A DNA stretch of 64,000 nt from Streptomyces humidus (GCF_014649655.1 NZ_BMTL01000007.1:186001-250000), one strand, 5' to 3'; positions 31,689 to 41,314 are shown, counted from the first letter of the stretch. Numbers and translations are program-made. The notes: generated from the letters alone by a model not told the origin.

Positions 31689-34315
31689 CAGCTACCACCG
31701 CCGTGCTTGAGGGAGGCGCCGGAGGGCAGACCCATCTGCTTGACGAAGAAGTCGGCGAAGTTCTGACGCAAGTTGTTCTTCCTCTCGACTGCGTGGTCCA
31801 GGAACGCCGTGGCGATCTGGGCGTGCGTGACCTGGGACTGCGGGACTTTCAGCGCCTTGGCCGCCTTGCTGCGCATCTGCGGCACCCACGCCACGCCGGC
31901 CTTGACGCCCTCGTGCGCGGTGGAGTGCAGGATCGAGCGCAGCTGTGCATCCGGCATGGACTCGAACTTCTTGATCACCGGGTGCGCGGCGGCAGGACTG
32001 ATCTTGACGCCCTTGGCCAAGCCGCCTCCCAGGGCTGCTTGGTAGAGCTTCTGGTGGATCGGGGTGAAGCCGCCTCCGCCGCTGGGGGCGTAGTCGACCG
32101 ATAGCTTGTCCAGGCCGTAGTGCTTGAAGGCCTGCCCGCGATCAATCTGCACGAGGCCGCCCGAGGGCGTGGCCAGCCAGTTGTCCTGGTGACCGTCGTG
32201 CTCGCCGACGAACCAGGAGCCCACGTGCGACCGGACGATCGCGTCGACCTGGGACTGCGTCCACTGGCTCGGGCTGGAAGTGAACGGCTTGGCGTCCTTG
32301 AGCAGCGGCTGGATGGAACCGGCCGTGCCGTCGGCCTTCTTGTGGTGGTACACCGGCACTGCCGGCACGCCGCCCAGCGACAGGACTTGGGACGCGGCGG
32401 CCTCGGTGTGGCCCAGGGCACCGCCGTGGTTGTGGTCGGCCTTGAACATCCACTGCGAGCCGTCCGGGCCGGCATGGACGGTCTTGGCGTACGTCCCGCC
32501 GAGATTCGACACCTTGGTACCCGCGCCGAAGGACCAGCTAGCGACCTCCTTGGGATCGATGTAGGCCGGGACGTCCTGGCTGGTCGCCTTCGCTTGCTGG
32601 ACCTCGGCCATCAGCGCCTGGATGTTCGCGTTGAACGACCCCGGCTTCGGCGCCTTCGCCGGCTTCGCTGCGGTTGCGGCCGGCTTGGGCGTGGCGGTCG
32701 CGCCGTTCTTCGGCAGCTTGCTCGCCAGGGCCTGGACCGCCTCGTCGGAGGCCAGACCCCCATCGGGCTTCGCCGAAGGTGCCACGGCGGCTGCCGACTT
32801 GGCGGCCTTGGCCGCTTCCTTCTTCGCGACGTCCGCGTTGACCTTGTCCTTGATGGCCTGCTGGTCGTACTTCTTGTTGAAGCTCGCGGCGATGTAGTTC
32901 TGGACCTGGGCCCGCGTGGCCTTGCCGTTGTTGTCCATCCCCAGCTCGGCCGCGACGGTGCGCAGGTCGGCGAGCTTCTGCTTCCCGGCCCACGTCTTGA
33001 AGTCGCTGGTGATCTCGTTGGGCTGGAGGTACTTCCCCGGTCCGAGGGCCGGGTGCTCGGCGTACGGGGTGTCGCTGGCACCGCCTTGCTGGGTGTAGGC
33101 GTACCAGCCGTTCACGCCCGTCTGCATGTCCCGGACGTCACCGGCGTTCTTCGCCCACGCGGCGATCGCCTGCGGCGCGCCCGGATCGCCCGCAGGCGGC
33201 AGGTTGAGCGGCTGGTCCCCACCGGGAGCCATCGCAACGTGGGCGGCATAGCCGGCGTCGAGGTTCGCCAGCTGCTCCTGCCTCTTGGCCGCCAGGGCCT
33301 TCAGCGACTCCACTTCGCTTTCCGGCGTGGAGGGCCGCATAAGTGCCACGAGCTGGTGACCACCGAGGTGCTGCGCCTCGGTCTCGCTCAGCTTCCCCGA
33401 GGCGAGAGCCTCCTGCACCAGCGGCTGGACGTCCTTCGGCGCCACGTACGTGTGATGGAGAGCTTCGTCGACCACCGCCTTGGCCTCGGCCTTGGCCTTG
33501 GCCAGGTCCTCGCCGAGCTCAGGACAGTCGGCCGACGCCAACTTCTGCTCGGCGGCCAGCATGGCCTGCAGGGCCTCGGCCCTCTGCTCCTGAGACTGTG
33601 GCCCGTAGGTCTTCTTCACCTCGTTCCAGGCTTCGATCGACGCGGTCACCGCCTGGGCGGAGGCCGCGACCTCGTCCGGCGTGGCCTTCCAGGCGCCGCC
33701 GCTGAGGGGCGGCTCGGTTCCCTCGAGCTCGTGCAGGTCAGCCAGCGTCATTCCGCCGACCGTCTTGCCGGCGAGCAGCTCGTTGTACCGGTTGAGAGCG
33801 GCGGCCTGGATCTTCGCCTTGGACGGGATGTCGCCCGGGTACGCGGGGTCGAGCCAGTGAACCAACGGGTGCTGGCCCTTGCCGGACAGGCCCACCAGCG
33901 CCGGGTGTTCGAAGCCTTTGGCCTCGGCGATCTCGCGCAGGTCGTCCTCGTCGAGCGAGTTCAGGTAGGCGAGGGTCTGCGCCTTCAGCGCCTTGGTATG
34001 GGCCTCAATCTCCTCGTCGGAAGCGCCCGCCTCCTTCAGCTTCTCGATGGCCTCCTGAGCCTGCTCGACCTGGCCGACGAAGGCGTCGTACCGCTCGACG
34101 GGGTCCGTCGGGACTTCGTCCTCGGGGTCGAGGGCGAACGGCGGGTCGGTGATCTCCTCCATGAGGTTCATCGCCATCAGGAGGTCGGCCTTGGCCTGGA
34201 CTTCCTCGTCGGACATGGGCTGCGCCGGCGCTTCGGCCACCACGTCGTCCGCCTCGGACGCGGTGGTGGGCCCTACGGCGTAGGAGGCGTGCGAGGACTT
34301 GCTGCCCGTGCCCAT
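31688..34315 (-). CDS. Very large protein with C-terminal atypical kinase-like domain
   Basis: An 875-residue protein. The N-terminal tag is MGTGSKSSHASYAVGPT. A long acidic helical part follows, then a SAP/Rho-N-like segment LADLRTVAAELGMDNNGK near residue 450 and an Ala/Lys-rich linker. The C-terminal 270 residues resemble the PI3K/HipA-like kinase fold: WMFKADH (near 624), HTEAAASQVLSLGG, a catalytic-loop-like GEHDGHQDNWL (near 704-714) and a DFG-like VQIDRGQAF (near 719). The predicted activity is phosphotransfer; the substrate is unknown. The start overlaps the previous stop. It is the second gene after C-box 1 and is followed by its tagged sister. Confidence 0.75.
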   Translation of the reverse strand: MGTGSKSSHASYAVGPTTASEADDVVAEAPAQPMSDEEVQAKADLLMAMNLMEEITDPPFALDPEDEVPTDPVERYDAFVGQVEQAQEAIEKLKEAGASDEEIEAHTKALKAQTLAYLNSLDEDDLREIAEAKGFEHPALVGLSGKGQHPLVHWLDPAYPGDIPSKAKIQAAALNRYNELLAGKTVGGMTLADLHELEGTEPPLSGGAWKATPDEVAASAQAVTASIEAWNEVKKTYGPQSQEQRAEALQAMLAAEQKLASADCPELGEDLAKAKAEAKAVVDEALHHTYVAPKDVQPLVQEALASGKLSETEAQHLGGHQLVALMRPSTPESEVESLKALAAKRQEQLANLDAGYAAHVAMAPGGDQPLNLPPAGDPGAPQAIAAWAKNAGDVRDMQTGVNGWYAYTQQGGASDTPYAEHPALGPGKYLQPNEITSDFKTWAGKQKLADLRTVAAELGMDNNGKATRAQVQNYIAASFNKKYDQQAIKDKVNADVAKKEAAKAAKSAAAVAPSAKPDGGLASDEAVQALASKLPKNGATATPKPAATAAKPAKAPKPGSFNANIQALMAEVQQAKATSQDVPAYIDPKEVASWSFGAGTKVSNLGGTYAKTVHAGPDGSQWMFKADHNHGGALGHTEAAASQVLSLGGVPAVPVYHHKKADGTAGSIQPLLKDAKPFTSSPSQWTQSQVDAIVRSHVGSWFVGEHDGHQDNWLATPSGGLVQIDRGQAFKHYGLDKLSVDYAPSGGGGFTPIHQKLYQAALGGGLAKGVKISPAAAHPVIKKFESMPDAQLRSILHSTAHEGVKAGVAWVPQMRSKAAKALKVPQSQVTHAQIATAFLDHAVERKNNLRQNFADFFVKQMGLPSGASLKHGGGS

Positions 34316-34716
34316 CAGCTGTCACCCCGCAGCGGGAGCGCAAGGATGACCTCGGCGAGCAGTGCATCCAGGACGAGGTCGGCGGCGTGGGTGAGGTCGA
34401 GCGCGCCATCGGGAACGTCGACGGGCTCAATCGCGCACACGCCGCCGGACTGCGCGATCCAACGTTCGATGTCCAGGCTGGTCGTAGGCGCGCTCAGGCG
34501 CTCTCGCCAGGGGTCGGCAGCCTCGTAGACAAGTGGGACCCAGCGCACGACCGGTGCGGACTGCTGCTGGCCCTCGTCGAGGCCGAGAACGGCGACGGGG
34601 TCGACCGGGAGGCCGAGCGCGGGGTGCCAGACGAGCAGGATCCACAGGCGCCAGGCGGGAGCGGCCGTCGGCGTCTGCGTCGTCTCGGCATCAGGGTGGT
34701 TGGTGTCGGTCGTCAT
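34315..34716 (-). CDS. Hypothetical protein, first gene after C-box 1
   Basis: A 133-residue protein of unknown family with a Trp-rich hydrophobic segment (AWRLWILLVWHPALGLPV, residues 21-38) that is probably buried rather than a true membrane anchor, followed by an acidic part. ATG 34716 has GGAGGAG. C-box 1 begins 28 bases upstream, so the leader is very short. The stop overlaps the ATG of the 875-residue protein (TGATG), tying their expression. Confidence 0.7.
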   Translation of the reverse strand: MTTDTNHPDAETTQTPTAAPAWRLWILLVWHPALGLPVDPVAVLGLDEGQQQSAPVVRWVPLVYEAADPWRERLSAPTTSLDIERWIAQSGGVCAIEPVDVPDGALDLTHAADLVLDALLAEVILALPLRGDS

Positions 34717-34743
34717 GGAGGCTCCTCCCGTAGGTGCTTTCAC

Positions 34744-34796
34744 CTGCTACAGGTGTGGGAGGAGCCGCCGGTGTGACAGTGCGGGCGAAGAAGTTT
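34744..34796 (-). promoter_or_regulatory. C-box 1, promoter/operator of large-protein operon
   Basis: On the minus strand: TGTCACAC, 14 bases, ACACCTGTAGCAG, preceded by an A/T-containing CTTCTTCG segment. The same layout occurs at four other sites. The 3-prime end lies 28 bases before ATG 34716. Confidence 0.75.
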
Positions 34797-35911
34797 CAGC
34801 GGTTCGGCAGGAGCGAGGCCATGTACTGGACCGTGGCTGCGAAGGCGTCCTCGCTTCGGGCGTGGACATCCTCGCGGCCGTTGGGGGTCATGATCGCGCC
34901 GTGCAGGGCGTACTGATGGGGGTTCTGGGAGATCAGGGTCAACCGGGGACCGAAGATCTCGGCCATCTCGGCGATGCGGTTGGCTCGGGACAGGCCAGTG
35001 AGGAAGACCGGCATGTCCTCGGGCAGATGCTCGGCAAGCCAGTGCAGGCCGGGCCGCTCCCAGCTGTCCCAGTCGGCGTTGTCGCGGACGGTCTGCACGT
35101 TGATGGCGATGCCCGCCGGCTGGGTGTCCTCGATCCAGGCGAGATAGCGCTGGAGATCTTCCAGCCGGAACCAGTACACGTTCGGTACGACGTTCACGCC
35201 GGCCTCGGCGAACTCCTGGGCGAGCATCAGGCTGCGGCGCATGTTCAGCAGGTGCTCGGTGCGGGGCCAGTCGCCGTAGATGCTGTAGTTGCACGAGAGC
35301 ACCAGGTCCCACTCCTGCTCAGCTATTCGCTCGACGAGCCTGTCGCGTTCGCGGCGGGTCCAGAAGGCCTCGACGAGGGGGTCCTCGCCGTAGCCGACAA
35401 GGACGGCCTTTTGGTGTTCCCCGAGGGCGAGGGCCTGGCGTGCGGTCTGCTCGGTGAAGCGCTTGTAGAGCGTGTGGGTGTCCGGGGAGAAGACGCGCCG
35501 CAGTCCGACCCCGTAGGCCGGCCAGTTCAGGCTGGTGTCGAGCTTGGTGATGGCGCTGCCGTCAGTCATGGGAATGAAGGACGGCAAGCCGGTGGGCAGG
35601 GTGCTTTCGACGGTGATGTCGTCAAAGGTCAGGGTGCCGCCGACGTCGGCCATCCACCCGGCTATGTCGGTCCGGCTCCCGCACCGGATCGGGCACTTCC
35701 GGGTCACGCACGCGTTCGCCGGAGCGTCAGCTTCGGCCGCCGCGCACCCGCAGAACCGGCAGTCGGAGTTCTGGCCGGTGCACAGCGGCTCGACAGTGGC
35801 CGGGCCTCCCCGACCGTCAGGGCCGGCGTAGAAGGCGCAGCTGTTGCAGTCGCAGCCCCGGCCGGGCAGGGGCACGCCGACGGTCGGGATGGGCAGGGAA
35901 ACACTGGTCAT
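34796..35911 (-). CDS. DUF4417-like protein with Cys-rich N-terminus
   Basis: A 371-residue protein. The first 80 residues carry ten Cys (CDCNSC, CTGQNSDCRFCGC, CVTRKCPIRC), consistent with one or two iron-sulfur clusters or zinc sites. The remainder (CNYSIYGDWPRTEHLLNMRR; EAGVNVVPNVYWF) matches the DUF4417 type found on phages and plasmids, probably a TIM-barrel-like fold. Function unknown. ATG 35911 overlaps the ParB stop (ATGA), so it is the last gene of the coupling/partition operon; C-box 1 starts right at its stop codon. Confidence 0.7.
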   Translation of the reverse strand: MTSVSLPIPTVGVPLPGRGCDCNSCAFYAGPDGRGGPATVEPLCTGQNSDCRFCGCAAAEADAPANACVTRKCPIRCGSRTDIAGWMADVGGTLTFDDITVESTLPTGLPSFIPMTDGSAITKLDTSLNWPAYGVGLRRVFSPDTHTLYKRFTEQTARQALALGEHQKAVLVGYGEDPLVEAFWTRRERDRLVERIAEQEWDLVLSCNYSIYGDWPRTEHLLNMRRSLMLAQEFAEAGVNVVPNVYWFRLEDLQRYLAWIEDTQPAGIAINVQTVRDNADWDSWERPGLHWLAEHLPEDMPVFLTGLSRANRIAEMAEIFGPRLTLISQNPHQYALHGAIMTPNGREDVHARSEDAFAATVQYMASLLPNR

Positions 35912-37257
35912 GCGGCTTCGCTTCCTTCGTTCATCGCGTCGTGGTCTGTCTGGTCGCCGGCGGGGACGTCGTCAAGGTGGGTACTGAGCTCGCGCAGGGC
36001 GAGACGCAGGGAGCCGCGGTCGTATCGCGCGATCTCCTTGCCGGCTCGGACCTCGACCAGCAGGCTGCGGATTCCGTCCAGGGCGGTGCGGATCGTGTCG
36101 GTTTCCACGGCCGGGCGACTGGGGGCGGCGTCGGCCGACAGCTCCGCCGTGCCGGCCTCGGCCGCCGGCGCCGGTGCCGGCTGCGACGCACCGACCGCCA
36201 CCGAGACCTCGGCCGGTCCTTCCTGGCCGAATGCCGACGGGGCGGCGTCGTCATCGCCGTCCTCGGATTCCTCCTGAGCTTCTGAGCTGCTCAGGACCCG
36301 GGTGAGCTTCGCCCGGCGGCCGGCGTTCGCCGCGTCCTGACGCTCCTCGGCTTCGGTGATGATCTCTTCTGGGTCAAGCTCGGGCTCCTCCAAGCCGACG
36401 TTCACGGCGGTCGGCAGCAGGTGGAGCCGCTTGGAGGACTTCAACGCGGCCCAAATGCCCTCAGCAGCCTGCGCCCGGCCATTGCGGAGCTCGGCGAACT
36501 TGATCCGCGTGTTCAAGCGGACCGCCGCCTCGTCCATCTCCTCGGTGAGGTCACGCGGCAGCGCGCGGAACGCACGCACGAGCTCGCCGGCCTTGCGCTC
36601 GTTGAGCTGCAGCCCGAGCCGGTCCAGCACCTCGCTCCAGGGAGCGGCACATGCGCTGTCGGTGCCGCGGATCTTCTCCAGGGCGTAGAACCGCTCTGCC
36701 GGGTCAGGAATCGCGTAGACCTCCTGGGGCACGGGCTTGCCGGCCTTGAGGAGCTTGCCGACCAGGATGGCGCACCGCTGGTACAGCAGGGCGGCGGCCT
36801 GCTCGCCGGGCCGGAGAGGCTCGCGCGCGAAATTTTCGACGAAGCGCCACATGTGACGCTCCTCTTCGGACAGGGGACCTGGGCAGACCACGGCGGGCAG
36901 GGCCGCGAAGTGCGGGTTGTCCGGCCGGTTGACGGCGCCCCAGCGCATCGCACGCAGTCGGCGCTCCCCCGTGACCAGACGGATCGTCGGCGCCTTCCCG
37001 TCGACGACGATCTCCTCGGCCAGGACCGGCTCCAGGAGGCCGATGACGGACATGGAGGAGATGAGGTCGGCGAGCTCGGACGGAGGCAGGGAGTCGGAGG
37101 GGTTGCGGGCGTGGGGCTCGGTGAAGGGTGCGCCCTGGCCGCGCAGCGGCAGCATCTCGAACCGCCGCTGCCGCAGCTTGACGCTGCGGTGCAGGATCTC
37201 GGTGAGCCGGATCATGCTCCCGCCGTCGGGCGGAGCCTCGAGCGAGGTACTGGTCAT
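35908..37257 (-). CDS. ParB/RepB-family nuclease-domain protein
   Basis: A 449-residue protein. ParB-like N-terminal domain: IGLLEPVLAEE, then VTGERRLRAMRW (box I, GERR), then FVENFAREPLRPGEQAAAL (box II, ENxxR..L.P.E). A helical centre follows, then an acidic, Ala/Pro-rich linker and a short C-terminal helix. ParB proteins bind centromere-like sites and CTP and partition DNA; plasmid relatives can also regulate transfer. No ParA gene is in this window. ATG 37257 has GGAAGC. It lies between replication-relaxation and DUF4417 genes in one operon. Confidence 0.88.
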   Translation of the reverse strand: MTSTSLEAPPDGGSMIRLTEILHRSVKLRQRRFEMLPLRGQGAPFTEPHARNPSDSLPPSELADLISSMSVIGLLEPVLAEEIVVDGKAPTIRLVTGERRLRAMRWGAVNRPDNPHFAALPAVVCPGPLSEEERHMWRFVENFAREPLRPGEQAAALLYQRCAILVGKLLKAGKPVPQEVYAIPDPAERFYALEKIRGTDSACAAPWSEVLDRLGLQLNERKAGELVRAFRALPRDLTEEMDEAAVRLNTRIKFAELRNGRAQAAEGIWAALKSSKRLHLLPTAVNVGLEEPELDPEEIITEAEERQDAANAGRRAKLTRVLSSSEAQEESEDGDDDAAPSAFGQEGPAEVSVAVGASQPAPAPAAEAGTAELSADAAPSRPAVETDTIRTALDGIRSLLVEVRAGKEIARYDRGSLRLALRELSTHLDDVPAGDQTDHDAMNEGSEAA

Positions 37258-37291
37258 GGTGCTGCTTCCTTCGGGGCCGGGGCGCGGCCGG

Positions 37292-38308
37292 TCACTTCGT
37301 GGCGAGGTAGAGGTCGGTAGGGGCGGGGCGGGCGGACTGCGTGCCGCTCAGCAGCGGGGTGAAGATCGGGGCGAACGGCCCGTGCTCCTGGAGCTGCTGC
37401 AGGGTGGTGACGCCGATGTGGATGTCGCCCTTGAGCCGGCTGAGACGGACGTCCGCCGCGGCGCGGGTGTAGAGGTCCTCGGTACGCGCGGCCAGCCGCT
37501 GCGGGCGCCGGTCCGGCTCCCCGGCCTTCGGCGGCGCCGCGTCGAGAATCACCAGGACCCGGGGGAAGACCGGGTAGTTGTACATCCACGCCGGCCGCGT
37601 CGCGTTCGGGGTCCGTCGCGTGCGGTCCACACTTTGCGGGACGTACTCGTACAGCCGGCCGTAGGCCTGGAGCTTCGCGGCGAGCCGCGCGGAGGTCATC
37701 GTGGCGCGGTCGAACTCCACGAAGAAGCTGAGCATCGTGCGCCGGCCACCGCGCTCCATGTGCACGTAGTTGAGGATGGCGTCGCTGATGACGTGGTCGT
37801 CCTCGAAGCGGCGCTGCCCGTCACGGATCCGGTTGGCGACCTCCGGGGTCCAGTCCAGCGGACCGCACTCGTGGCCGAGGCGGCGCGCCCACTCGACGAA
37901 GGCAACACCGACCTCGTTCACGCCGAGCGTGTGCGCCTGCCGGGCCCCGGCGACCGACTCGGGCGACACCCGGTAGGGCCGGGAGGGCAGCTCTCCGGCC
38001 TCCTCCACCGACGCGGCGCCGGCTTCGGTGAGGAACCACAGGAACGGCAGGCTCTGGACGCGCCCGCGGCCGCCGGGTCCCTGTGCCCGGATCCGGTCGA
38101 CCAGCCCGGCCTGGTGCAGCTCGCCGAGCTGCCAGCGCAGGTACACGGGACGGCCCGGCCGCTTCTCGGGCAGGGTCAGCAGCACATGCAGCTGGGGGGT
38201 GGACAGCACCCGGTGCTGGTACAGCAGTTCCAGGATTTCGCGGCCGATCGTGTGAAAGCTGCGCGTCGGCGCCGACGTCGCCGGCGACTCGGCAAGGGGC
38301 ATGTTCAT
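37292..38308 (-). CDS. Replication-relaxation family protein
   Basis: A 338-residue protein matching the Replic_Relax family of actinobacterial plasmids and ICEs. The N-terminal winged helix is REILELLYQHRVLSTPQLHV (near 23-42) followed by LRWQLGELHQAGLVDRI, and the centre has RTMLSFFVEFDRATMTSARL. The family is found beside coupling ATPases and is thought to work in plasmid transfer or replication initiation, possibly as a nicking accessory (family knowledge, not proven). ATG 38308 overlaps the stop of the coupling ATPase gene. Confidence 0.85.
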   Translation of the reverse strand: MNMPLAESPATSAPTRSFHTIGREILELLYQHRVLSTPQLHVLLTLPEKRPGRPVYLRWQLGELHQAGLVDRIRAQGPGGRGRVQSLPFLWFLTEAGAASVEEAGELPSRPYRVSPESVAGARQAHTLGVNEVGVAFVEWARRLGHECGPLDWTPEVANRIRDGQRRFEDDHVISDAILNYVHMERGGRRTMLSFFVEFDRATMTSARLAAKLQAYGRLYEYVPQSVDRTRRTPNATRPAWMYNYPVFPRVLVILDAAPPKAGEPDRRPQRLAARTEDLYTRAAADVRLSRLKGDIHIGVTTLQQLQEHGPFAPIFTPLLSGTQSARPAPTDLYLATK

Positions 38309-40797
38309 CCGAGCCTCGACTGGTTCTGGTGGGGATTGATCGGGTGCACGTTGTTCGGGGTCTCGTCAGCCGGATCCGGCTGCGCGCCGCTGATGAGGGT
38401 GCCTTCGCTGTCGTGAACCCGCGGCTTGGCGGGCCCACCGGCGGACACCGTGCCATGTGTCGGTCCACCGGGGCCTTCGTCGTCCGCAGGTGCGGCTTCA
38501 TCGAAGTCGGGCTCGTCGGGCGGCACATCGGCGCCGGTGGGATCGTCGTCGTCCGGCGGGACATCGAGGGTGACGATGAACCGGCGCAGCCTCAGGTCCA
38601 GCCGGCGCAGGTCGGTGAGGATGTCGCGCACCGAGCGGCGCTGCAGGTTCTCGTCGATGGCCCGCGCCAGCCGCTCCTCGTTCTGCGGCCGGTAGTAGTC
38701 GCCGTACAGGTCCTCCACCGAGGCACCGCGGACACGGAACGGGTCGCTCGTACCGCCGTCGAGCGTCACCGACATCACGTAGTTGTACCGGTTGAGCTGG
38801 ACGATCGTGTCGGGGGAGACCTTCTTTCCCCACCGTCGGGTGACCAGCGTCGCCTCGTCGACGTCGGACGCGGTCGTCGACAGGATGGACAGATTCTGCA
38901 GCAGGCCCTGCCTGGTGGTGGCGCTCAGCCGCTGCGCCATCTGCGTCATGGCGAGCAACTTCACGTTGTACTTGCGCAGCTGCTCGGTGATCTGGGCGAG
39001 GGTGCCCTTGGACGCGCCGTCCACGCTGGTCAGCTCGTCGATGAAGGTGTAGAAGTCGCGGCGCTGGTCGGGCGGGGTGTCTCGTCGTGAGAGGCCGGCG
39101 CGGAAGAGGTCGTAGATCAGCAGGGAGCTGATGATGCGGTCGACGTCGCCGGTGCCGGCGGGGCAGACGAAGACGATCTTGCCGGTGTCCATGGCGTGCC
39201 GGATGTCGTACGTCGACCGGCTCGACCCGAGGAACGCCTTGATCGCGTTGCTGGACGACAGGCGCTCGATGATGTTGGTGACGACCGGTACGGCTTCCTT
39301 GCTGTAGCTCGGGAAGACGTTCTCCCAGAAGTCCCGGATGTCCTTGGGCAGGTAAGGCAGCACGTTGGTGCGCCACACGGCGTCGGTGAGGATCGTACGG
39401 ATCTGGAAGACGGTGGGCGCCAGCTCGGGCCGCCCGGCGCGGCAGACGTGCCACGACAGGTAGACCAGGGACTCGACCGCCCTGGTGAGGATGGTCTTCG
39501 CTCGGCCGGCGCTGTCGCTCCAGTTCAGGGCCGCGGCGAAGCCGGTGACGATGTACTGGACGAGGTCGGGGATCTCCGACTCGCGCCGGCGCTCCATGGA
39601 CAGCGGATTCCAGGAGCCGACCATCTTGTCGAGCTCCGGGGACGTGAGGTCGATTTCCCAGATCCGGTCGGCCAGTTCTTTGTGCGCCAGGTACGGGCGC
39701 GCGCGGGTCCAGCCGTCGCCGTGGGGGTCGAGGAAGAGCACGCCGAACCCGTTGTGAGCCAGGGCGATCGCCTGCACGAGCGACATCTCGGTCTTGCCGA
39801 AGCCGGACTTGCCGAGGAACAACGCGAACAGCAGGTACTTCAGCGGGACGCCGGCCAGGCGCTCGCCGCCGCCGGACTTGGATACCCAGCCGAGAGGGAG
39901 CAGGCCCTGCTGTCCCGTCCACGTCGGGAGGGCCGCCGGAGGGGGCGGCACGACCCCGCCCGAGCGGGTGATGTTGGGGGCGTTGTTGTGCTTGGTGGGC
40001 GGCTTGAGCAGGCCGGCGATCTCCTGGGCGGTCACCCAGGAGTGCCGGCGCGGCACGAAGAGCCCGGTCTCGAAGCGGCGGTCGAACTTGCTCCGGTAGA
40101 ACCAGTGGTCCGAACGGACGCGGGTGACTCCGAGGTGGAGGCCGACGGGCCGGAGGTGGTTGTCGCCGGACCACGGCTCCAGGGCGGCGAGGATCTGGTC
40201 CAGCAGCATCCGGGCCCGGTACTCATCGCGTGCGCAGGTGCGGACGAGCAGCTGCATGGAGAAGACCGGCTCGGCGCCAGGGGCGAGCTTGCCCATCGCG
40301 GCCTTCATGTCGGCGACGCGGTGGGTGCGCTGCTGCTGCTGGTGGTGCTGCCGCTGCCGGGCGCCGCCGCCGCCCTGGTTGCCCTTCATCTCGGTGGCGA
40401 TCTCGGACATGACGGCGCCGAGGTCGAAGCCGAACCGGTTGGTGCGCTGTTGCGGCATGCCGGGTATGGCCGGACCGTCGGACGGGTTGCGGCGGGCCTG
40501 GGCGAGCAGGCGCCGGCGGCGGCTGCCGACCCGGTTCGGGGCGACGGGAACGAGGTCCAGCATGACGTCGGCGCTCTCGCCGAGGTCCTCGCGGACGTCG
40601 GCGACCGCGTTGGCCAGGGCCTCGAGCGGGTCCGGGGTGAGCGGCACTTCGCGCAGGGCGAGGTGGTCAGGGAGGGCCAGGGCCAGCTCCGCGCGGGCGT
40701 AGTGCATCTCCCGGGTGGCCGGCTTGTCGCGGACGTCCGCTTGCGGCTTGGCGAGATCGACCGGCGGTGCGACGGTCGGGTCTGGTGCGATGGTCAT
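38305..40797 (-). CDS. VirD4/TraG-type conjugative coupling ATPase
   Basis: An 830-residue protein. Walker A GKSGFGKT lies near residues 326-333 and Walker B FYTFIDEL near 580, with VLFLDPHGDGW between them (the helicase-like DPHG motif of HerA/VirD4-type ATPases). A Gln-rich stretch near 145 and an acidic Pro-rich tail flank the domain. There is no clear N-terminal membrane segment, so membrane contact may be through the 161-residue TM protein encoded just upstream. It would link the DNA substrate to the secretion channel. ATG 40797. Confidence 0.88.
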   Translation of the reverse strand: MTIAPDPTVAPPVDLAKPQADVRDKPATREMHYARAELALALPDHLALREVPLTPDPLEALANAVADVREDLGESADVMLDLVPVAPNRVGSRRRRLLAQARRNPSDGPAIPGMPQQRTNRFGFDLGAVMSEIATEMKGNQGGGGARQRQHHQQQQRTHRVADMKAAMGKLAPGAEPVFSMQLLVRTCARDEYRARMLLDQILAALEPWSGDNHLRPVGLHLGVTRVRSDHWFYRSKFDRRFETGLFVPRRHSWVTAQEIAGLLKPPTKHNNAPNITRSGGVVPPPPAALPTWTGQQGLLPLGWVSKSGGGERLAGVPLKYLLFALFLGKSGFGKTEMSLVQAIALAHNGFGVLFLDPHGDGWTRARPYLAHKELADRIWEIDLTSPELDKMVGSWNPLSMERRRESEIPDLVQYIVTGFAAALNWSDSAGRAKTILTRAVESLVYLSWHVCRAGRPELAPTVFQIRTILTDAVWRTNVLPYLPKDIRDFWENVFPSYSKEAVPVVTNIIERLSSSNAIKAFLGSSRSTYDIRHAMDTGKIVFVCPAGTGDVDRIISSLLIYDLFRAGLSRRDTPPDQRRDFYTFIDELTSVDGASKGTLAQITEQLRKYNVKLLAMTQMAQRLSATTRQGLLQNLSILSTTASDVDEATLVTRRWGKKVSPDTIVQLNRYNYVMSVTLDGGTSDPFRVRGASVEDLYGDYYRPQNEERLARAIDENLQRRSVRDILTDLRRLDLRLRRFIVTLDVPPDDDDPTGADVPPDEPDFDEAAPADDEGPGGPTHGTVSAGGPAKPRVHDSEGTLISGAQPDPADETPNNVHPINPHQNQSRLG

Positions 40798-40828
40798 GAT
40801 CTACCTGTCTGTGGTGTGCGTCGGGGCG

Positions 40829-41314
40829 TCAGGAGCCGAGCCGGATCTGCGGCTGTTCGCGTGCAGCACGGCCGTCGGCCTCCACGGGCCTCATCTCGAC
40901 CTGGGCGTAGCCCTGGTGGCGCAGCACCGACATCGCTCGGTCCGGGCCCTCGACCCTCATGGACAGCGCTCCGTCGGAGCAGGTGAAGCGGACGCGGAGG
41001 GCGCTGGTGCGGGTCGAGGTGACGAGCCAGCGCGACACGCTCTTGTGCGCGCGGGCCATCTGGTGCCCGAAGCGGATGACCTCTTCCGGCTTCGGGTCGA
41101 AGCCTGTGGTCGGCAGCACTTCCAGGGCCGTTCGCTTGGACATCGGGCCGCGGGAGAGGGCCCAGCGGACCGCGGCAGCGACACCGCCGGCCGCCAGGGC
41201 GACCAGGGCGACCCACCAGGCGTTGGCCATCACCGAGTCCGCCAGCTGTTCGGCGTGAGCGGGAAGGTCCCCGGTGAAGCCGATGACGCCGTCGATGAGG
41301 TCGGTCGTGGTCAT
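40829..41314 (-). CDS. Membrane protein of coupling operon
   Basis: A 161-residue protein with one transmembrane segment (WWVALVALAAGGVAAAVRWAL, about residues 33-53) and a basic soluble C-terminal domain of about 100 residues. GGTGGGCG precedes ATG 41314, which overlaps the stop of a 25-codon upstream frame. Its position directly before the VirD4-type ATPase suggests it anchors that protein in the membrane; this is inference from context. Confidence 0.75.
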   Translation of the reverse strand: MTTTDLIDGVIGFTGDLPAHAEQLADSVMANAWWVALVALAAGGVAAAVRWALSRGPMSKRTALEVLPTTGFDPKPEEVIRFGHQMARAHKSVSRWLVTSTRTSALRVRFTCSDGALSMRVEGPDRAMSVLRHQGYAQVEMRPVEADGRAAREQPQIRLGS

